The notes beneath the pieces were generated by a model. The model saw nothing but the letters and a program-made list of their open reading frames with translations, had not been told where the DNA came from and searched no databases. The position numbers and the translations under genes are program-made. DNA of 64,000 nt from Deltaproteobacteria bacterium (GTDB lineage: Bacteria > Desulfobacterota > Desulfarculia > Desulfarculales > Desulfarculaceae): the NCBI GenBank assembly GCA_020444165.1, contig JAHLLK010000013.1, positions 1 through 64,000 on the forward strand. The letters are read 5' to 3'. Every line of letters begins with the position of its first letter. The first letter of the stretch is position 1. Positions 44,780 to 52,612 of the stretch are shown here, one piece after another.

Positions 44780-44829
44780 CCGGGATATTTCATGGGGCCG
44801 GGTGGCTCGAGCGACAACGATTTGATTTG
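44780..44829. repeat. Family B element, left half (split copy)
   Basis: CCGGGATATTTCA...GGGGCCGGGTGG...GATTTGATTTG matches the left 50 bp of the intact element at 36924. Homology stops at about 44829 and resumes at 46574, so 1744 bp is inserted. Confidence 0.75.
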
Positions 44830-44937
44830 TTGGGCTATTACCATCATCTATTCAGCTGACTGATGGCCTGGCAAAGATCCTCGCAATTTTGGCTGCATGC
44901 TACTTTTTTTGCGCGTTGCGGCTCCGGAGAAAAAGAG

Positions 44938-45106
44938 GTGGACTTGGACTTTTCCCGCATAGGTAAGCCTGCGGGTAAAGACATGATCGAAGGCGTCAAT
45001 GTGAACTGGTTTTTGTCTTTGGACGTGGACAGAGCAAGGATCGAGTCTTGGAGGCGGGGCTACAATTATAGCCAGCCTCATTCTTCCCTGGGAGACTTGA
45101 CGCTTT
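44938..45106 (+). pseudogene. IS3-family transposase (orfB) C-terminal remnant
   Basis: The frame reads VDLDFSRIGKPAGKDMIEG, then VNWFLSLDVDRARIESWRRGYNYSQPHSSLGDLT, matching the end of IS3-family orfB products (DFSRPGKPTDNAxIE...NxxWFLSLxDARxKIExWRxDYNxxRPHSSLGxLTP). An internal deletion has removed the segment between the two blocks (the usual SFNGRLRDECL). The reading frame is cut at TTT by repeat A copy 2. There is no upstream catalytic DDE region, so it is inactive. Confidence 0.75.
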
Positions 45107-45356
45107 GAGGCCATTGCCTGGTGAAACACATAAAACATGTTGATATTATGTCAAAAAGGGCTGTGAAACATGATTACGGCAGGCAATGGCCGATGCGGGC
45201 CAAGGATGGCCCGCCAAATTGCAAGCTTAAAAAAGCTTGCAATTTGTGAGGCTTGGCAAAACCCGGGCCCCCGGCAAGCTCTGCTTGCTGGGGTGGAGTC
45301 ACGTTTTTGCCAAGCCGACATTGCACGGGGCAGGACGCCCCGTGCAATGCTCTCGC
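45107..45356 (+). repeat. Palindromic mobile repeat family A, copy 2 (250 bp)
   Basis: Same length, ends and hairpin series as copy 1, with about eight substitutions. Flanked by TTT (45104-45106 and 45357-45359). It interrupts the IS3-type transposase remnant right at its C-terminal codons, showing it inserted after the IS. Its central stem TTGCAAGCTT / AAGCTTGCAA is perfect in this copy. Confidence 0.92.
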
Positions 45357-45587
45357 TTTGTGAATGAGCCCGGTTTCACCTGGTCAAAGGCACTGCGGGA
45401 GACGCTTCAGAAAGGCCATATCCTCATCCATAAGCCGTTATCATTTGGGGTGGCCTTCATTATACCAATTACTGACTCTAAACACAGTACAGTAGTTAGG
45501 GGCAGATCGTCCAAGCAAAAATGATTTCACTGATCGAGCATTATTCAATCAGTGTTTACATGAATCCACCGCGTAACGGAGCCTTAA

Positions 45588-46280
45588 TTGTCCAGACAGC
45601 CTAGCATTTATTTTTTCCACATAAGAAAAGCAGGGGGTACGTCACTAAATCATATCTTTTTATCCATGGGCAGTGCCCCTTCAAGAGAAAATTACCGACA
45701 GATTGTGCGGGCCCCCAATAACCAAATTATCCAGGATGGAAAGAAGTTTGTGGGCTGGAATGTCGACGAGATAAACAAGGGAGGTTTTTTCTATGCCTTT
45801 TCACACGCTCCTGCACATGTGCTCCAGTTACCGTCGGAAGTGTTTACCTTTACCTGTTTTCGAGACCCGGTTCAGAGGATTATTTCTCACTACAAAATGC
45901 TCAAGCACCTTAAAATGACTAATCATAATCACCCCTGTATGAAAGAAGAAGGTCCTTGGCTGGGTGGATGTCTGGATGACTTCATTGAAAACATTCCACG
46001 CAACCACCTGTATAATCAGATTTATATGTTTTCTCCCAAATTGGATATCGACCAGGCGGTCGAAAATATTTCAAAATTGGACTACTATTTATTCTTGGAA
46101 CGGTTCAGTGAAGGATTGGCTGGGCTCTCGGAGAAACTGGGATTTAACCTAGATCCTGTTCATTTGAGAAAAGCCAAATATCAGGAGGTGTTTGCCCCTT
46201 CTTCCCTGGAAAAGCTTCGCCATAAACTCGAACTTGAGTACATCTTGTTGGACAAAATCAGGCTTCAGCCTGAGTATTGA
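45588..46280 (+). CDS. Sulfotransferase family protein in an AT-rich, recently acquired segment
   Basis: A 230-residue sulfotransferase (Sulfotransfer_2-like): IYFFHIRKAGGTSLNHIFLSMG is the PAPS 5' loop and FTFTCFRDPVQRIISHYKMLKHL the 3' loop, resembling heparan-sulfate 2-O / carbohydrate sulfotransferases. The TTG start at 45588 has GGAG 6-9 bp upstream. Base and codon use (AAA, TTT, ATA, AAT frequent) is far more AT-rich than any other gene in the window. It is bracketed by two direct copies of repeat A inside an insertion, so horizontal acquisition is likely. It would add another sulfation activity to the cluster. Confidence 0.82.
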   Translation: MSRQPSIYFFHIRKAGGTSLNHIFLSMGSAPSRENYRQIVRAPNNQIIQDGKKFVGWNVDEINKGGFFYAFSHAPAHVLQLPSEVFTFTCFRDPVQRIISHYKMLKHLKMTNHNHPCMKEEGPWLGGCLDDFIENIPRNHLYNQIYMFSPKLDIDQAVENISKLDYYLFLERFSEGLAGLSEKLGFNLDPVHLRKAKYQEVFAPSSLEKLRHKLELEYILLDKIRLQPEY

Positions 46281-46321
46281 TGAGTAGGGCCAAACCAGAG
46301 GTATATGGCGAATACTAAATT

Positions 46322-46569
46322 GAGGCCAGGGCATGGTGAAACACATAAATCATGTTGATATTATATCAAAACTGGCTGTGAAACATGATTACGGCAGGCA
46401 ATGGCCGATGCGGGCCAAGGATGGCCCGCCAAATTGCAGGCTTCAAAAAGCTTGCAATTTGTGAGGCTTGGCAAGAACCGGGCCCCCGGCAAGCTCTGCT
46501 TGCTGGGGTGGAGTCACGTTTTTGCCAAGCCGACATTGCATGGGGCAGGACGCCCCGTGCAATGCTCTC
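46322..46569 (+). repeat. Palindromic mobile repeat family A, copy 3 (248 bp)
   Basis: As copy 1 but the left end reads GAGGCCAGGGC (two changes that break the outer stem), the last two bases GC are missing, and the flanks (ATT / TAT) do not form a direct repeat. This suggests rearrangement at this copy, for example recombination with copy 2 or deletion at the right junction. Confidence 0.9.
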
Positions 46570-46573
46570 TATG

Positions 46574-46670
46574 TGTTTGTTTTTACGGTTGACGACTTCC
46601 GCTTTTTGAGGTCACGTTTGGTCACTTTGACCGGCACAGCCGGACGCCTGGATTTCCTGAAATATCCGGG
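46574..46670. repeat. Family B element, right half (split copy)
   Basis: GTTTGTTTTT...TTGACG...ACTTCCG...GAGGTCACGTTTGGTCAC...TGAAATATCCGGG matches the right 95 bp of the intact copy at about 80 percent by eye. It ends 24 bp before the neuB-like start codon. Confidence 0.75.
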
Positions 46671-46693
46671 TTAGCCACGGAAAGGTGGGGAGC

Positions 46694-47725
46694 ATGAGAA
46701 CCGTGAACTTGGGCGGTAAGCCGGTGGGCGAAGGCGCCCCGGTGTATATCGTGGCGGAGATCGGCAACAACTTCGTGGACTTCGCGGGAGCCGCCCGCCT
46801 GATCGACTTGGCGGTGGCGGCCGGGGTGGACGCGGTGAAACTGCAGACCTTCGAGGCTGAGACCATCGCCAGCCGTTCCGCCCTCTTCGACATGCCCAAC
46901 ACCGGGGTGATCAGCCAGTACGACCTGTTCAAGAAATACGAGGTGGACCTGCCCCTGCACCGGGAAATCTGGGCCTATGGCCGCGAAAAGGGGATTTTCC
47001 TGTTTTCCACCCCCAGCCACATGCGCGACGTGGAGTTGTTGGAGAAGTTGGACTGCGGGGCTTACAAGATCGGCTCGGACGACGCGGTGAACCTGCCGTT
47101 CCTGGAGGAGGTGGCCGCCCTGGGCAAGCCCATGGTGGTCTCCACCGGCATGTGCACCTTGCAGGAGGTGCGGGAGGCGGTCGCCGTGATCCTGGGCCGG
47201 GGCAATCCCGACCTGGTCCTGTTGCACTGCGTGAGCCAATACCCCAGCGAGCCCGCGGGGGTGAACCTGGCCTGCGTGCCGGCCATGGCCCGGGAGTTCG
47301 GCCTGCCCGTGGGCTACTCCGACCACACCCTGGGGCCCTTGTGCTGCGTGGCGGCCGCGGCCCTGGGGGCGCGCCTCTTGGAAAAGCACTTCACCCACGA
47401 CAAGGGCGCCGAGGGGCCGGATCACATGCTCTCGGCCGACCCGGCCGAGATGACGGCCCTGGTGCAGGGAGTGCGCACCGTGGAGGCGGCCCTGGGCGAC
47501 GGGGTGAAGCGGCCCGCGGCCCAGGAAAGCTCCACCCGGCGGCACAACCGCAAGGGCTTGGTGACCGTGGCCGCCATCCCCCAAGGCACGGTGATCACCG
47601 GAGAGATGGTGGCCATCAAGCGCCCGGGCCTGGGCATCCTGCCCAAGTACCTGCCCCAGGTGGTGGGGCGGGTGGCCCGGCGGGACCTGGCCGCCGAAGA
47701 GCCGGTGACCTGGGATGCGGTCTGA
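46694..47725 (+). CDS. NeuB-family nonulosonic acid synthase (sialic / legionaminic / pseudaminic acid synthase type)
   Basis: A 343-residue enzyme condensing a 6-carbon amino sugar with phosphoenolpyruvate to give a 9-carbon nonulosonate. The TIM barrel has YIVAEIGNNFVDFAGAARLID, DAVKLQTFEAETIAS, FLFSTPSHMRDVELLEKLDCGAYKIGS, MVVSTGMCTL and GLPVGYSDHTLG; the C-terminal antifreeze-like SAF domain begins near SSTRRHNRKGLVTVAAIPQG. The ATG at 46694 has AGGTGGGG upstream. It opens a ten-gene coupled run. With the PseG-like and SpsF-like genes it matches the B. subtilis SpsE/SpsG/SpsF set. The exact product cannot be fixed; no epimerase or aminotransferase for precursor synthesis is in the window. 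Confidence 0.9.
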   Translation: MRTVNLGGKPVGEGAPVYIVAEIGNNFVDFAGAARLIDLAVAAGVDAVKLQTFEAETIASRSALFDMPNTGVISQYDLFKKYEVDLPLHREIWAYGREKGIFLFSTPSHMRDVELLEKLDCGAYKIGSDDAVNLPFLEEVAALGKPMVVSTGMCTLQEVREAVAVILGRGNPDLVLLHCVSQYPSEPAGVNLACVPAMAREFGLPVGYSDHTLGPLCCVAAAALGARLLEKHFTHDKGAEGPDHMLSADPAEMTALVQGVRTVEAALGDGVKRPAAQESSTRRHNRKGLVTVAAIPQGTVITGEMVAIKRPGLGILPKYLPQVVGRVARRDLAAEEPVTWDAV

Positions 47726-47740
47726 GGGGACGGCCGGGGC

Positions 47741-48772
47741 ATGATTTTCTGGGCCGAGGCGGCCAAGGGCATCGGCCTGGGGCACCTGATGGAGTCCCTG
47801 GCCTTGGCTGGGGAGTTGAGGGCCCGGGGCGCGGCCTGCCGTTATCTGATCACCCCATACGCCCCGGCCGGGGAGATCCTGGACGCGGCGGGCCTGGCCT
47901 GGGAGGCCGCGCCCCTGGCGGAGGGGCCGGCGCGGCTGGCCCCCTGGCGGGCGGCCGGGGAGAGGTGGTGCGTGGTGGATCACCGCGCGGCGGCCTGGCC
48001 GCATTTGGCGGCGCTCCAGGCCCAGGGTTGGCAAGTGGCCGTGCTGGACCAGTTGGGCGGCAAGCCCGTTATTTGCCAGGTCCTGGTCAACCCCTCCCTG
48101 CCGCCCCCGTGGCTCTGCTACGACTTCCCCCAGGGAGAACCCCGCCTCTGCCTGGGGCCGGCCTATGCGCTGCTGCGGCCGGAGTTCCGCGCCTGGCGCG
48201 GCCGCCCACCGGAACCCCGGAGAGCCCCGCCCCGGGTGCTGGTGACCCTGGGCGGGGTGGACCGCACCGGGGCCACCCTGCGGGTGGTGGAGGCCCTGGC
48301 CGGCCTGGGGCCGGGGGTGGCCAAGGAGGTCATCCTGGGGGCGGGTTTCGCCCACCAGGCCGCCCTGGACCGGCTGGCGGCCGGGCGAGCCCCGGGCTTC
48401 AGCTTTCACCGGGCGGTCACGGACCTGGCCCGGCGGCTGGCCCGGGCGGATCTGGTGATCTCGGCCGGGGGCAACACCCTGTACGAGGCGGCCGCCCTGG
48501 GGGTTCCGGCCCTGGTCCTGTGGGAAGACCCCCACGAGGCGTTGCAGGGCGAGGCCTTTGCGGCGCGGGGTGCGGCCTGGAACCTCGGCAAAGGCATGGC
48601 CACCGGGCTCCAGGAAATCCGGGAGGCGGTGGCCCACCTCCTGGCCGATCCGGCCCGGCGGGAGGCGATGAGCAGGCAGGGCCGGGATCTGGTGGACGGG
48701 CAGGGCGTGGGGCGTTTGGCGGACATCTTGTTGGCGGACAATTCCGAAAAAGGCGGCGTATGCGAGAATTGA
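47741..48772 (+). CDS. PseG/SpsG-like nucleotide-sugar hydrolase or GT-B glycosyltransferase
   Basis: A 343-residue GT-B protein. The N-terminal EAAKGIGLGHLMESLALAGELRARG matches the GxGHxxR-type loop of PseG/SpsG (the Arg is replaced by Met-Glu-Ser context), and the C-domain has RVLVTLGGVDRTGATLRVVEAL and ADLVISAGGNTLYEAAALGVPALVLW, as in MurG/PseG. PseG removes UDP from the altrose intermediate before the NeuB-type step, consistent with its position 15 bp after neuB. Its 3' end overlaps the next gene by 13 bp. Confidence 0.82.
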   Translation: MIFWAEAAKGIGLGHLMESLALAGELRARGAACRYLITPYAPAGEILDAAGLAWEAAPLAEGPARLAPWRAAGERWCVVDHRAAAWPHLAALQAQGWQVAVLDQLGGKPVICQVLVNPSLPPPWLCYDFPQGEPRLCLGPAYALLRPEFRAWRGRPPEPRRAPPRVLVTLGGVDRTGATLRVVEALAGLGPGVAKEVILGAGFAHQAALDRLAAGRAPGFSFHRAVTDLARRLARADLVISAGGNTLYEAAALGVPALVLWEDPHEALQGEAFAARGAAWNLGKGMATGLQEIREAVAHLLADPARREAMSRQGRDLVDGQGVGRLADILLADNSEKGGVCEN

Positions 48773-50748
48773 TCTTCACCACGGGGGCCGCGGCCCTGCG
48801 GGAGCACCTGAGCGCGGGGCGGCTGGCGGAGTGCCAGGACCCGGCAGCCCTGGGCCTGGGACGGGAGTTCCCCTGGTTCGTGGAGCTGCCCGGGGACCTG
48901 CCGCCCGCGGTGAACTGGTTCAGCTTCCAGTTGCCCGCCTCCGGGCTCTACGCCTGGTCGCTCCGGCATTACCGCGAGGTGGCCGCCCTGGCCGGTGAGC
49001 TTCTGGCCGCGCCTGGTCACGACGACCTGCCCCCCTGGATGAAGGATAGTTTTTACCTCATAAACGCTCTCTTGAGCTTCGGGCGCAAGTACCTGGCCCC
49101 CCTGGAGGCGATCTCCCGCCTGCTCTCCAGCCAAGCCCCGGAAATCATTTATCTGGAAGAGGCGGACGGCTGGGCGCAGGGCTTGGTCGCGGCCCTGGCC
49201 CAGGCCCATGGTCTCCGGCTTCACCGCCTGCCACCAGCCGGGGTGCCCGCCGCAGCCGGGGAGGCGCGGCCCGCGCCTCCCCCGGAGGCGGCGGCCGCTC
49301 CCGCCCCCGGGCTCAGCTTGCTTCCGCCGCCGGAGAGCCCCGCTCCGGGCGGCCGGGTGCTCATGGTGGCCCGGGGCGAGCGCATGACCCTCCGGCGCTA
49401 CCTGGGCCTGGCCCGGGAGCTGGCCTCGCGGGGGGCGGAGACGGTGCTCCTTTCCCTGGCTCCGGACCTGCCGGGCTTCCTGGCCGAGGAGGCCGCCCGC
49501 CTGGGCTGTCCCCGGGATACCTATTTCGCCCGGCTGGATGATTTTTCCTCCGAGCCCCTGCCCGTGCCCCTGGTGCAGGCCCCATATCGGCTAGAGTCGG
49601 CCCGGGAAGCCTCCTGGCGGCCCCGGCCCGGCAGTCTGGCCGGGGGGACCCCGTCAGACCTCCGGGAATTGACCCTGGCGGCAGGTTTCCCTTGGCCCCG
49701 TTTCCTGGTGGGGGAAATATGGGACCCGGCGCATCACAATCTATTTGTCTTGGCCCTGGGCCAGGCCCGGAATATCTTGGACCGCTTGCGGCCCGCGGCG
49801 GTGCTGCACGACCTGGAGTACCTCTATCCCACCCTGGCCCTCTTGCAGGAGGCCGGCGAGCGGGGCATACCGGTATACTCCCTGCAACATGGCGGCGGGT
49901 ATTCCCGCCCCTACGGCGCCTTCCCCGTCATGTCCAGCCATTACTTCGCCTATAGCCGCCACAATCAGGACACCCTGGCCGGCATGGGCGTGCCGCCGGA
50001 GCGGGTGCTGGCCAGCGGCGCGCCGGAGACCGACCTGGACCCGGCCGCTTGGCGGCGGCCGGAGAACCTGGTCCGACTGCGCCAAGAACTGGCCGCGCCG
50101 CCCGGAGCCCGGGTGGTGCTGGTGGCCCTGCGGCCCGAGGTGGAGGAGGTGTATTCCTATTTTCGCTGGCTGAACCGCCGGCTCATCGAGGGCATCGCCC
50201 GAGTGTTCCCTCCGGACGCGGGTTACTTCTTCGTGCTGCGCTGCCATCCCCGGGACAAGCTGGCCACCCTGGACGGCCTGGCGGAGTTCGCGGCCCGGAC
50301 CGGCGGGCCCTGCCGGGTGCTGCCGGCCGAGGGTCCCTTGGAAGAGGTCCTCCTGGTGGCTGACGCTCTCATCACCTTCACCAGTTCCGCCGTGGTGGCG
50401 GCCCTGCTGCAGGAGGTGCCCGTGGGGGTCTTGGTGAGCCACGACGGCACGGATTGGCCCCCCTACGCCCGCCACGGCGCCTATCCGCAATGGGAAATCG
50501 AGGAAGTGGAGGCCATGCTGGGTGATCTGCGCCAGGGCCGCTGGCCCCGCCCCAGCGCCGCGGCCCGGGAGGCGTTCCTGGCTGAGTTCGACACCCGGCG
50601 GGAGCCGGGCAACGCGGCGCGCATGGCCGGCCTGCTCCTGGATCCGGGAATCCCGGCCGGGGCCGGGGAGAACCGGGCCGGCGGTTTGAGACAAGCGTCC
50701 AGTGAATTTCCGGAGATCCACGCAAATGGCGAGGGGCACGGCTCATGA
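48760..50748 (+). CDS. Putative GT-B glycosyl- or glycerophosphotransferase-like protein
   Basis: A 662-residue protein starting at the ATG at 48760 inside the end of the pseG-like gene. Residues 1-185 are an unrecognised helical N-domain; an Ala/Pro-rich linker (about 165-200) leads to a Rossmann-type segment (RVLMVARGERMTLRRYLGLARELASRG). The C-terminal 300 residues resemble CDP-glycerol glycerophosphotransferase / 2-epimerase-like GT-B proteins: YSLQHGGGYSRPYGAFPVMSSHYFAYS, ARVVLVALRPEVEEVYSYF, FFVLRCHPRDKLATLDGL and DALITFTSSAVVAALLQEVPVGVLV. It probably adds a sugar or polyol phosphate to the glycan. Function is not certain. Confidence 0.65.
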   Translation: MRELIFTTGAAALREHLSAGRLAECQDPAALGLGREFPWFVELPGDLPPAVNWFSFQLPASGLYAWSLRHYREVAALAGELLAAPGHDDLPPWMKDSFYLINALLSFGRKYLAPLEAISRLLSSQAPEIIYLEEADGWAQGLVAALAQAHGLRLHRLPPAGVPAAAGEARPAPPPEAAAAPAPGLSLLPPPESPAPGGRVLMVARGERMTLRRYLGLARELASRGAETVLLSLAPDLPGFLAEEAARLGCPRDTYFARLDDFSSEPLPVPLVQAPYRLESAREASWRPRPGSLAGGTPSDLRELTLAAGFPWPRFLVGEIWDPAHHNLFVLALGQARNILDRLRPAAVLHDLEYLYPTLALLQEAGERGIPVYSLQHGGGYSRPYGAFPVMSSHYFAYSRHNQDTLAGMGVPPERVLASGAPETDLDPAAWRRPENLVRLRQELAAPPGARVVLVALRPEVEEVYSYFRWLNRRLIEGIARVFPPDAGYFFVLRCHPRDKLATLDGLAEFAARTGGPCRVLPAEGPLEEVLLVADALITFTSSAVVAALLQEVPVGVLVSHDGTDWPPYARHGAYPQWEIEEVEAMLGDLRQGRWPRPSAAAREAFLAEFDTRREPGNAARMAGLLLDPGIPAGAGENRAGGLRQASSEFPEIHANGEGHGS

Positions 50749-51659
50749 TGCAGACCCGGCGGCTCCCGGCGGAAGCTCTCCGCGAAGAAGTGCCCTGCGA
50801 CCTTTGCGGCGGCTGCGACCTGGAAGTGTGGGACTGGGCCAGGGGCAACCGCCTGGTGCGCTGCCGGGGTTGCGGCTTGGTTTTCACCAGCCCCCGTCTG
50901 GCCGATCCCGAGCAAAAGGGCCGGCTCTTGTACGGCAGTTCCTATTTCGAGCCGCCCAGCCGCCACACCCCCCAAATGCAGCGGGCCCGCGCTCGCTGTT
51001 ACGCCGCCGAGGCCGAGCTTCTGGAGCGGCGCTGGTCCGGGGGGCGCATTCTGGAGGTGGGCTGCGGTCAGGGATATTTCCTGGCCAGCCTGGGGGGGCA
51101 ATGGGAAAAGCACGGCTCGGACATCTCCACCTACGCCCTGGAGGGGGCTGCCCGCCGGGGAGTGCGGGTGCACCTGGGCGAGCTGGAGAACCTGGAGTTC
51201 GGCGACCTGATTTTCGACGTGATCTGCTTTCGGGCCTCGCTGCATCACGCCTATTCTCCCCGCCGGGCCTTGTTGAAGGCCCGGAGCCTCCTGGCGCCCG
51301 GCGGCGGCTTGGCCATCACCATGTCCAACCACCGCGGCGGGCCCTGCGGCGCGCTGTTCCGGGGCCGGGTTCGCTCTTACGAGCAGGGGCACAACTATCT
51401 GTTTTCCCGCCCCACGTTGGCGGCCTATCTGGTCAAGGCCGGGTTTCAGCTGTTGGAAACCCATTACCCCTATTTCGGCACCGGCTATGAGAGCTGGCGC
51501 GACTTTGCCGCCCTGCCGCGCCAGTACGCCCGTCTGTGGGCCATGCGCTGGGCCGGACGGCAGCGGGACTTCGCCACCCAGGACTTGGCTTCGCCCCCCT
51601 TCTGGGGCAACTATTTGAATTTGGTGGCCCGGAGGACAGATCATGAAAATCAATCATGA
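50745..51659 (+). CDS. Zinc-ribbon SAM methyltransferase
   Basis: A 304-residue protein coupled to the preceding gene (ATGA). An N-terminal zinc ribbon, CDLCGGCDLEVW...VRCRGCGLVFTSPR, precedes a class I methyltransferase domain: GRILEVGCGQGYFLASLG, DVICFRASLHHAYSPRRAL and SLLAPGGGLAITMSNH. This architecture is common among C-methyltransferases and sugar-modifying enzymes in O-antigen clusters. Its 3' end overlaps the next gene by 17 bp. Confidence 0.88.
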   Translation: MMQTRRLPAEALREEVPCDLCGGCDLEVWDWARGNRLVRCRGCGLVFTSPRLADPEQKGRLLYGSSYFEPPSRHTPQMQRARARCYAAEAELLERRWSGGRILEVGCGQGYFLASLGGQWEKHGSDISTYALEGAARRGVRVHLGELENLEFGDLIFDVICFRASLHHAYSPRRALLKARSLLAPGGGLAITMSNHRGGPCGALFRGRVRSYEQGHNYLFSRPTLAAYLVKAGFQLLETHYPYFGTGYESWRDFAALPRQYARLWAMRWAGRQRDFATQDLASPPFWGNYLNLVARRTDHENQS

Positions 51660-52611
51660 CGTGGTGCGCCGCTCCACCTGGGCCAAAAACCTGCATCGCT
51701 GGCGCAGTCAGCGGAGCCCCTGGGGCTATTTGGTCAATCGCTTCCAATGGCATTACTACCCCCGCCTGAAATTCCTGAAGGACTATCCCCTGCACCTGGA
51801 CCTGGAGCTTTCCAGCCGCTGCCAACTCCAATGCCCCATGTGTTTCCGCCAGCACCGCCCCCTGCCTTCCCAGGGGTTCATGTCCTTTGATTTGTTCAAG
51901 AAGATCATCGACGAGGTGGCGGGCCGGGTGTACAGCCTGAAGTTCACCGGCCGGGGCGAGGCCCTGCTCCACCCGGAATTGCCGCGCTTTCTGGCCTATC
52001 TGGGGGGCAAGAAATTCGGGGAGGTGGCCATGATCACCAATGGCCTGCTCCTGACCCCGGAACTCATGGAGAGCCTCTTCGCCGCGGGGATGGATTTCGT
52101 GTCGTTTTCCATCGACGGCCTGGCCGAGAAGTACCAGGAGATCCGCCGGCCGGGCCGCTATGCGCAGATCCAGGAGATCGTGGCCGGGTTGCAGGCCGCC
52201 AAGGCCGCCCGGGGCCGGGCCAAGCCCCTGGTCAGGGTGCAGTCCGTGCAACTTCCCCCCGACGAGGAGGCGGCCTACCTCCGGGAGTGGCAGCCTCTGG
52301 CCGATGACATTTTTTTCATCTTTTTCAAGGACTACTCCGCGGCCGCTGACGGCCGGACCCAGATGGCCGCCTACACCTGCCCCCTGCCTTTCCAGCGGCT
52401 CATGGTCCACTACAACGGCACGGTGCCCATGTGCATCAACGATGAGTATGAGGACAGCGTGCTGGGGGATTTGAACCGCCAAACCGTGCGCGAGGTGTGG
52501 CGCGGCCCCGCCCTGCACCGGGCCCGGGAAGTGCAACGCCGGGGGCGGCGCACCCAGGAGTACGCCAACTGCCGGCGTTGCGCCCTGAACCGGGAAGGGC
52601 ACGGCAAATAG
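51643..52611 (+). CDS. Radical SAM/SPASM protein
   Basis: A 322-residue radical SAM enzyme. CxxxCxxC is SSRCQLQCPMCFRQ; KFTGRGEALLHPEL and VSFSIDGLAEKYQEIR are core motifs. The C-terminal SPASM-type part has Cys in YTCPLPFQRLMVHYNGTVPMCINDEYEDSVLGDLN and CRRCALNREG, likely binding an auxiliary Fe-S cluster. A basic N-terminal 45 residues precede the barrel. It is directly followed (1 bp) by a second radical SAM/SPASM gene. The substrate is unknown; such pairs occur in surface-glycan and lipid modification loci. Confidence 0.87.
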   Translation: MKINHDVVRRSTWAKNLHRWRSQRSPWGYLVNRFQWHYYPRLKFLKDYPLHLDLELSSRCQLQCPMCFRQHRPLPSQGFMSFDLFKKIIDEVAGRVYSLKFTGRGEALLHPELPRFLAYLGGKKFGEVAMITNGLLLTPELMESLFAAGMDFVSFSIDGLAEKYQEIRRPGRYAQIQEIVAGLQAAKAARGRAKPLVRVQSVQLPPDEEAAYLREWQPLADDIFFIFFKDYSAAADGRTQMAAYTCPLPFQRLMVHYNGTVPMCINDEYEDSVLGDLNRQTVREVWRGPALHRAREVQRRGRRTQEYANCRRCALNREGHGK

Positions 52612-52612
52612 C

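Larger units (their letters stand above)
44830..46573. mobile_element. 1.74-kb inserted block: IS3 remnant + repeat A + AT-rich sulfotransferase gene + repeat A
   Basis: Defined by comparison with the uninterrupted family B element. Contents in order: unassigned 110 bp, degenerate IS3-type orfB tail, repeat A copy 2, an AT-rich stretch with the sulfotransferase gene, repeat A copy 3. TTTGT occurs at both junctions (44826-44830 and 46575-46579) and might be a target duplication, though the host sequence is itself T/G-rich. No intact transposase is present. Confidence 0.65.

Noticed and set aside
44830..46573. Active composite transposon
   Set aside because: No intact transposase or recombinase; the only transposase trace is a deleted IS3 orfB tail.
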